Assembly: GCA_022825265.1 (NCBI GenBank) | Contig: JAJDXE010000004.1 | Coordinates: 168,343-232,342 of the forward strand | Source of the DNA: Dehalococcoidia bacterium | Lineage (GTDB): Bacteria; Chloroflexota; Dehalococcoidia; Bin125 | Length of the DNA stretch: 64,000 nucleotides | Reading direction: 5' to 3' | Part shown: piece after piece, positions 60,461-64,000 of the stretch | Layout of the letters: every line of letters starts with the position of its first letter | Numbering within the stretch: position 1 is the stretch's first letter | Notes under the pieces: model-generated | What the model was told of the DNA's origin: nothing | Databases searched by the model: none | What the model saw: the letters and a program-made list of their open reading frames with translations, nothing else | Made by a program: the position numbers and the translations under genes

Positions 60461-61015
60461 ATGGCCGAGCAATATGTCGCCAGGGACAAGAACACGGGCT
60501 TCGAGGTCTCCGTCACCGGCGACTTCCCCGAACACCCCGACGACCGCATGCGCATCGCACGGACGACGACACTGTTCACGCGTCTGATGTCGACCCTGCT
60601 GCAGCGCGACGAGGCCCAGCGGCGCGTCGGATTCCGCGCGATCGAGACCCAACTCGAGCTGGCCGACGCCCTGATTCGACAGGATCACGAGGAAGTCCAG
60701 AGGCTCGTACGCGAGACCCTGACCTCGATGGGTGTGAGCGAAGACCAGCTACGGGAGTTGGCTCAGCGCCTCGCAGAGGCCGGTGGGCTCGACCCGAGAG
60801 TTGCTCAGGAGTTGTCGCGAGCGTTCGGATTCGAGGCCGATGCGCTTGACGTGGAAGCCGAACCGACTGACGAAACCGACGATCAGAACCCGGCGCTCGA
60901 TCCGAAGATCATGCAGCAATTGGAAGATCTGCTCGCCAACTCCGAACCGCCAGACTCTGATACCGAACCGCAAGACGACGATTCAGAAGAATCTCCGAAA
61001 GGACCGGCAACATGA
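60461..61015 (+). CDS. hypothetical protein with acidic tail
   Basis: This 184-residue protein is of no family I recognise. Residues 1-30 form a short beta region (YVARDKNTGFEVSVTGDFP). Residues 30-130 are mostly helical and charged (ETQLELADALIRQDHEEVQRLVRETL, EDQLRELAQRLAEAG). The last 50 residues are acidic and disordered-looking. No signal peptide or membrane helix is present. The stop overlaps the DinB start (ATGA), so they are translationally coupled. Confidence 0.65.
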   Translation: MAEQYVARDKNTGFEVSVTGDFPEHPDDRMRIARTTTLFTRLMSTLLQRDEAQRRVGFRAIETQLELADALIRQDHEEVQRLVRETLTSMGVSEDQLRELAQRLAEAGGLDPRVAQELSRAFGFEADALDVEAEPTDETDDQNPALDPKIMQQLEDLLANSEPPDSDTEPQDDDSEESPKGPAT

Positions 61016-61548
61016 GCGCCTCAGCCGTTGGCTACATCAAGGACATGCTGAGCTTCATTCACGGCGGCTTCCGCGACGCCCGCACCGGACAGACGGCTGA
61101 GCAGCTTCACTTCGTCCCCGACGGAGAATCGCACTCCGTGGCCTGGGTGCTCTGGCACGCAGCGCGCGTCGAAGATCTACTGGTTCAGGGCGCCTGGCAG
61201 GGCAAGCAGGAGATCTGGCGCGAGGGCAACTGGGCCGAGAAGACCGGCCTGCCCGAGCGCGGCTTCGGCACGGGCCAGTCGACCGAGGAGGCGTCGGCGG
61301 TCGCGATCGGCGACATGGATGCATTCTGGGCTTACCAGGACGCGGTCAACGAGTCGACGCATGCTTTCCTCGACTCGCTCAGCGACGATGATCTGGCGCG
61401 CGAAGTGAAGCTCGGCGAGGCGACCGAAACGCTCGGACAGTCAATCACGCTGCATCTCTGTACGCACCTCAACGGACACAGAGGCGAGATCAACCTGATC
61501 CGCGGGATGCACGGCCTGGACCCTGTGCGGCCCAACATGGGCGGCTAA
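61012..61548 (+). CDS. DinB family protein
   Basis: This 178-residue DinB-like four-helix protein carries the probable metal histidines in AWVLWHAARVEDLL and LHLCTHLNGHRGEINLIRGM, the classic DinB HxxxHRG-like end motif. It is distinct in sequence from the other DinB gene at 46854. The function may be thiol transfer or hydrolysis, unknown. It is coupled to the preceding acidic-tail protein by a 4-bp overlap. Confidence 0.82.
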   Translation: MSASAVGYIKDMLSFIHGGFRDARTGQTAEQLHFVPDGESHSVAWVLWHAARVEDLLVQGAWQGKQEIWREGNWAEKTGLPERGFGTGQSTEEASAVAIGDMDAFWAYQDAVNESTHAFLDSLSDDDLAREVKLGEATETLGQSITLHLCTHLNGHRGEINLIRGMHGLDPVRPNMGG

Positions 61549-61593
61549 GAGCGAACGCGGGCTTGATGGAGTAGCGCTGAGGGGAGGCAGATC

Positions 61594-62475
61594 ATGCACG
61601 TAGTCATCACCGGCGCAAGTGGTCTGATTGGCGGCGCGCTGGTCAAGGAACTCCGCAGTCGCGGCACCAGTGTGACTGCGGTCTCGCGCAATCCTCGATC
61701 GCATATGGCGCTCTCGGGAGTCAACTGGACCGGATGGGACGGGCTCGCCGACGCCGTCTCCGGCGCGGCCGGAGTGGTCCATCTGGCCGGTGAGGGCATC
61801 GTCGACCGGCGTTGGAGCAATGCTCGCAAGGCAGCCTTGCGCGATAGCAGGATCGATACGACTCGACAGGTCGTGCAAGCCATCCGGTCTGCCGCCGAGA
61901 AACCCGCCGTGCTGGTGAGCGCGTCGGCGATCGGCTACTACGGCAACCAGGTCGAGCGGGAATCGACCGAGGCGGCGCCCGCAGGTGACGATTTCCTGGC
62001 CGATCTGTGCGTTGATTGGGAGGCGGAATCTCAGAGCTCCGGAGTGCGCACGGTCAATCCGCGGATTGGCATCATCCTCGCCAATGAGGGCGGCGCGCTT
62101 CCGCGACTGCTGATGCCGTTCAAGCTGGGCCTCGGTGGACCGATCGGCTTTGGCCGCGCCTGGTGGAGCTGGATCCATCTCGACGACGCGGTCGGCGCGA
62201 TCCTCCATGCGCTGGAGCAGAACTACATCGAGGGCGCAATCAACCTGACGGCGCCGAATCCGGTCCGCAACAGCGATTTCTCGAGCGCACTCGGCCGCGC
62301 CGTCGGTCGACCGGCGTTGATGCCCGTGCCGCCGCTGGCGCTCAAGCTGATGCTCGGCGAGGGAGCGAGCGTGCTGCTTGCCTCGCAGAGAATCTTGCCC
62401 ACGCGGACGCTCGAGCTCGGTTATCAGTTCAAGTTCACCGAGATCGACGCGGCGCTCCAGGACCTGGTCGCCTGA
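61594..62475 (+). CDS. TIGR01777 family epimerase-like protein (SDR39U1/YfcH)
   Basis: This is a 293-residue extended SDR. It starts MHVVITGASGLIGGALVKEL with the glycine motif at residues 7-13. It has HLAGEGIVDRRWSNARKAALRDSRIDTTR, SASAIGYYG and WSWIHLDDAVGAI, the hallmarks of the TIGR01777/YfcH group. Its substrate and reaction are unknown even in model organisms. The AICAR transformylase starts 5 bp downstream, so they share an operon. GGGGAGG stands about 9 bases before the ATG. Confidence 0.9.
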   Translation: MHVVITGASGLIGGALVKELRSRGTSVTAVSRNPRSHMALSGVNWTGWDGLADAVSGAAGVVHLAGEGIVDRRWSNARKAALRDSRIDTTRQVVQAIRSAAEKPAVLVSASAIGYYGNQVERESTEAAPAGDDFLADLCVDWEAESQSSGVRTVNPRIGIILANEGGALPRLLMPFKLGLGGPIGFGRAWWSWIHLDDAVGAILHALEQNYIEGAINLTAPNPVRNSDFSSALGRAVGRPALMPVPPLALKLMLGEGASVLLASQRILPTRTLELGYQFKFTEIDAALQDLVA

Positions 62476-62480
62476 CCACG

Positions 62481-63650
62481 ATGGTTGAACAGATCCAGCT
62501 TCGCTACGGCATCAATCCGCACCAGGCGCCGGCCACGGCATCGGCGATCGGCGAGTGGCCGTTCGAGGTCCTCAACGGTCAGCCGGGATACATCAACCTG
62601 CTCGATGCGATGAGTTCGTGGAGTCTTGTCCGGGAATTGCGGGCGGCGCTGGACCAGCCGGCCGCTGCGTCGTTCAAGCACGTTTCGCCGGCGGGCGCGG
62701 CACTTGGACTGCCGATTCTGCAGCGGCTGGCCCGCGCGTATGAGGTGGAGAACCTGGAACTCTCGCCGGTTGCGTCGGCGTATGTCAGGGCTCGCGGCGG
62801 TGACCTCGTCAGCGCCTACGGCGACTTCGCCGCGGTCTCGGATGTCGTTGATGAATCGCTCGCTCGCTTCCTGCGTCGGGAGGTCTCGGACGGCATCATC
62901 GCGCCCGGCTACGAACCTGCGGCTCTGGAGATCCTGAGCAAGAAAAAAGGCGGACGCTATCTCATCCTGCAGGCAGACCCCAGCGCGGACATGTCGGAGG
63001 TTGAGTCGCGCGATCACTTCGGCATCCGTCTGGAGCAGCCGTTGGATGACAAGACCATCGACGAATCGATCTTCGACAATCCGGTCACCGAACTGACCGA
63101 CTTTCCCGATGGTGTTCGCCGTGATCTGCTCGTCGCCACGATCGCGCTGCGATACACGCAGTCGAACTCAGTCTGCGTCGCCGCCGACGGTCAGGTGATC
63201 GGCCTGGGTGCGGGCCAGCAATCGCGGATCCACTGCTCGCGGCTTGCTTGCGGCAAAGCCGACCGCTGGATGCTGCAACAACACGGCCAGGTGCTCGGGC
63301 TGGAGTTCGACTCATCGCTCAAACGCCCCGATCGCTTCGCCGCACGAGAGCAGTACATCGCCTGGCAAGAGCTTTCGCATCCGGAGCGCGAACGTTTGCA
63401 GTCGCAGATCGTCAACTGGCCGGGCCCGCTCTCTGACGATGAGCGCCGTGAATGGATCTCTCAGTTCCGGAACGTGCTCAGCCACGACGCATTCATGCCC
63501 TTCCGCGATAACGTCGACCGCGCCCAGGCCTCGGCGGTGACACACATTCTGCAGCCGGGCGGCTCGATCGCCGATGGCGACACGACCGACGCCTGCAACC
63601 AGTACGGCATCGTGATGGCGCTGACAGGACAGCGGTTGTTCCGTCACTAA
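62481..63650 (+). CDS. stand-alone AICAR transformylase (PurH C-terminal type)
   Basis: This 389-residue protein corresponds to the phosphoribosylaminoimidazole-carboxamide formyltransferase half of PurH: LRYGINPHQAP, SFKHVSPAGAALG (the Lys-His catalytic segment), RYTQSNSVCVAADGQVIGLGAGQQSR and HDAFMPFRDNVDRA are present in order. The N-terminal IMP cyclohydrolase domain of the usual bifunctional enzyme is absent, and the ATG at 62481 lies right before the homology. It would formylate AICAR with 10-formyl-tetrahydrofolate in purine synthesis; the cyclohydrolase must come from another gene. Confidence 0.9.
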   Translation: MVEQIQLRYGINPHQAPATASAIGEWPFEVLNGQPGYINLLDAMSSWSLVRELRAALDQPAAASFKHVSPAGAALGLPILQRLARAYEVENLELSPVASAYVRARGGDLVSAYGDFAAVSDVVDESLARFLRREVSDGIIAPGYEPAALEILSKKKGGRYLILQADPSADMSEVESRDHFGIRLEQPLDDKTIDESIFDNPVTELTDFPDGVRRDLLVATIALRYTQSNSVCVAADGQVIGLGAGQQSRIHCSRLACGKADRWMLQQHGQVLGLEFDSSLKRPDRFAAREQYIAWQELSHPERERLQSQIVNWPGPLSDDERREWISQFRNVLSHDAFMPFRDNVDRAQASAVTHILQPGGSIADGDTTDACNQYGIVMALTGQRLFRH

Positions 63651-63669
63651 TCGGTTGTAACCTCAATTC

Positions 63670-64000
63670 ATGTCCACCTTTACCGACTCTCCCATCGCGC
63701 TTTACGACACCCTGCTCCGAGACGGATCGCAGATGGAAGGCATCGCCTTCTCGCTGCAAGACAAGATCACGGTGGCGCGGCGGCTGGACTCGTTGGGCAT
63801 TCACTACGTCGAGGGCGGATTCCCCGGCTCGAACGAGAAGGACAAGGCGTTCTTCGAGCAGATGAAGTCGCAGCCACTGGAGCGCGCCAAGTTGGTCGCG
63901 TTCGGCGGAACGCGCAAGCCGGGTTCCGACGTCGAGTCGGACTTCAACATCGTCGCGCTGCGCGAGGCCGAGACGCCGGTCGTCACCTTCGTCGGCAAGG
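63670..64000 (+). CDS. cimA: citramalate synthase, 5' part (runs off the window)
   Basis: The first 110 codons are present. IALYDTLLRDGSQMEGIAFS is the HMGL/isopropylmalate-synthase-type metal and acetyl-CoA site. DKITVARRLDSLGIHYVEGGFPGSNEKDKAFF matches citramalate synthase (direct pyruvate plus acetyl-CoA route to 2-oxobutyrate) better than LeuA. It begins 20 bp after the AICAR transformylase. The rest lies outside the window, so completeness cannot be judged. Confidence 0.85.
   Translation, partial: MSTFTDSPIALYDTLLRDGSQMEGIAFSLQDKITVARRLDSLGIHYVEGGFPGSNEKDKAFFEQMKSQPLERAKLVAFGGTRKPGSDVESDFNIVALREAETPVVTFVGK

Overview
The window is GC-rich, gene-dense bacterial chromosome with short intergenic gaps and many 4-bp start/stop overlaps. 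No rRNA or taxonomic marker is present. The mix of genes (LLM flavin oxidoreductase, CaiB/BaiF CoA-transferases, phytanoyl-CoA dioxygenase, DUF2277, a stand-alone AICAR transformylase, sortases, and a c-di-AMP riboswitch of the kind common in Gram-positive lineages) points to Chloroflexota, perhaps the Dehalococcoidia/SAR202 side. This is inference, and an actinobacterial origin is not excluded.

Layout. 1-14 kb: RidA, nitroreductase, zinc alcohol dehydrogenase, an oligopeptide-type ABC importer (two permeases and a Tat lipoprotein binding protein with a glutamine-rich linker, no ATPase genes nearby), a PhyH oxygenase, gamma-glutamyltransferase and a single-chain full-length ABC exporter flanked by small membrane ORFs. 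14.4-25.9 kb: the most remarkable region, a sterol biosynthesis cluster. It holds an EBP/EXPERA-like membrane protein (divergent), an SdmB-like reductase, a Rieske oxygenase, an ERG24/ERG4-family sterol reductase, CYP51, one 1115-residue polypeptide that joins squalene monooxygenase to an oxidosqualene cyclase with the DCTAE motif, and an ERG6-type sterol C-24 methyltransferase. 26-28 kb: a 42-codon relic of a restriction-modification methyltransferase C-terminus, an MFS transporter and tRNA-Ala(GGC). 28-34.6 kb: two tandem sortases and a two-subunit NAD-dependent formate dehydrogenase. 34.6-43.8 kb: ureohydrolase, LLM oxidoreductase, beta-oxidation-type genes, a second zinc alcohol dehydrogenase, a CoA-transferase and a beta-hydroxyacid dehydrogenase. 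44.3-45.25 kb: a largely gene-free stretch with a ydaO-type c-di-AMP riboswitch that has no recognisable target gene. 45.25-56 kb: enoyl-CoA hydratase, SRAP/HMCES protein, DinB, PLP enzyme, pterin dehydratase, a five-gene operon (two CaiB/BaiF CoA-transferases and three paralogous SDRs), and a D-threonine-aldolase-like enzyme. 56-64 kb: katG, sulfurtransferase, alpha/beta hydrolase, a second DinB, TIGR01777 epimerase, AICAR transformylase and the start of citramalate synthase.

How it fits together. Given squalene from elsewhere, the cluster would epoxidise and cyclise it in one protein, remove the 14-alpha methyl (CYP51), reduce the C14 double bond (ERG24-like), demethylate C4 (Rieske plus SdmB-like), possibly shift the nuclear double bond (EBP-like), and alkylate the side chain at C24 (SMT). 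That is a nearly eukaryote-like sterol pathway in about 10 kb of bacterial DNA. Its codon choice looks less biased to C-ending codons than its left-hand neighbours. It lies between a decayed peroxidase-like gene, which carries an in-frame UGA and a SECIS-like hairpin, and a restriction-modification relic beside a tRNA gene. This suggests an acquired island. The remainder looks like a heterotroph living on peptides, acyl-CoA/CoA-ester substrates and formate.
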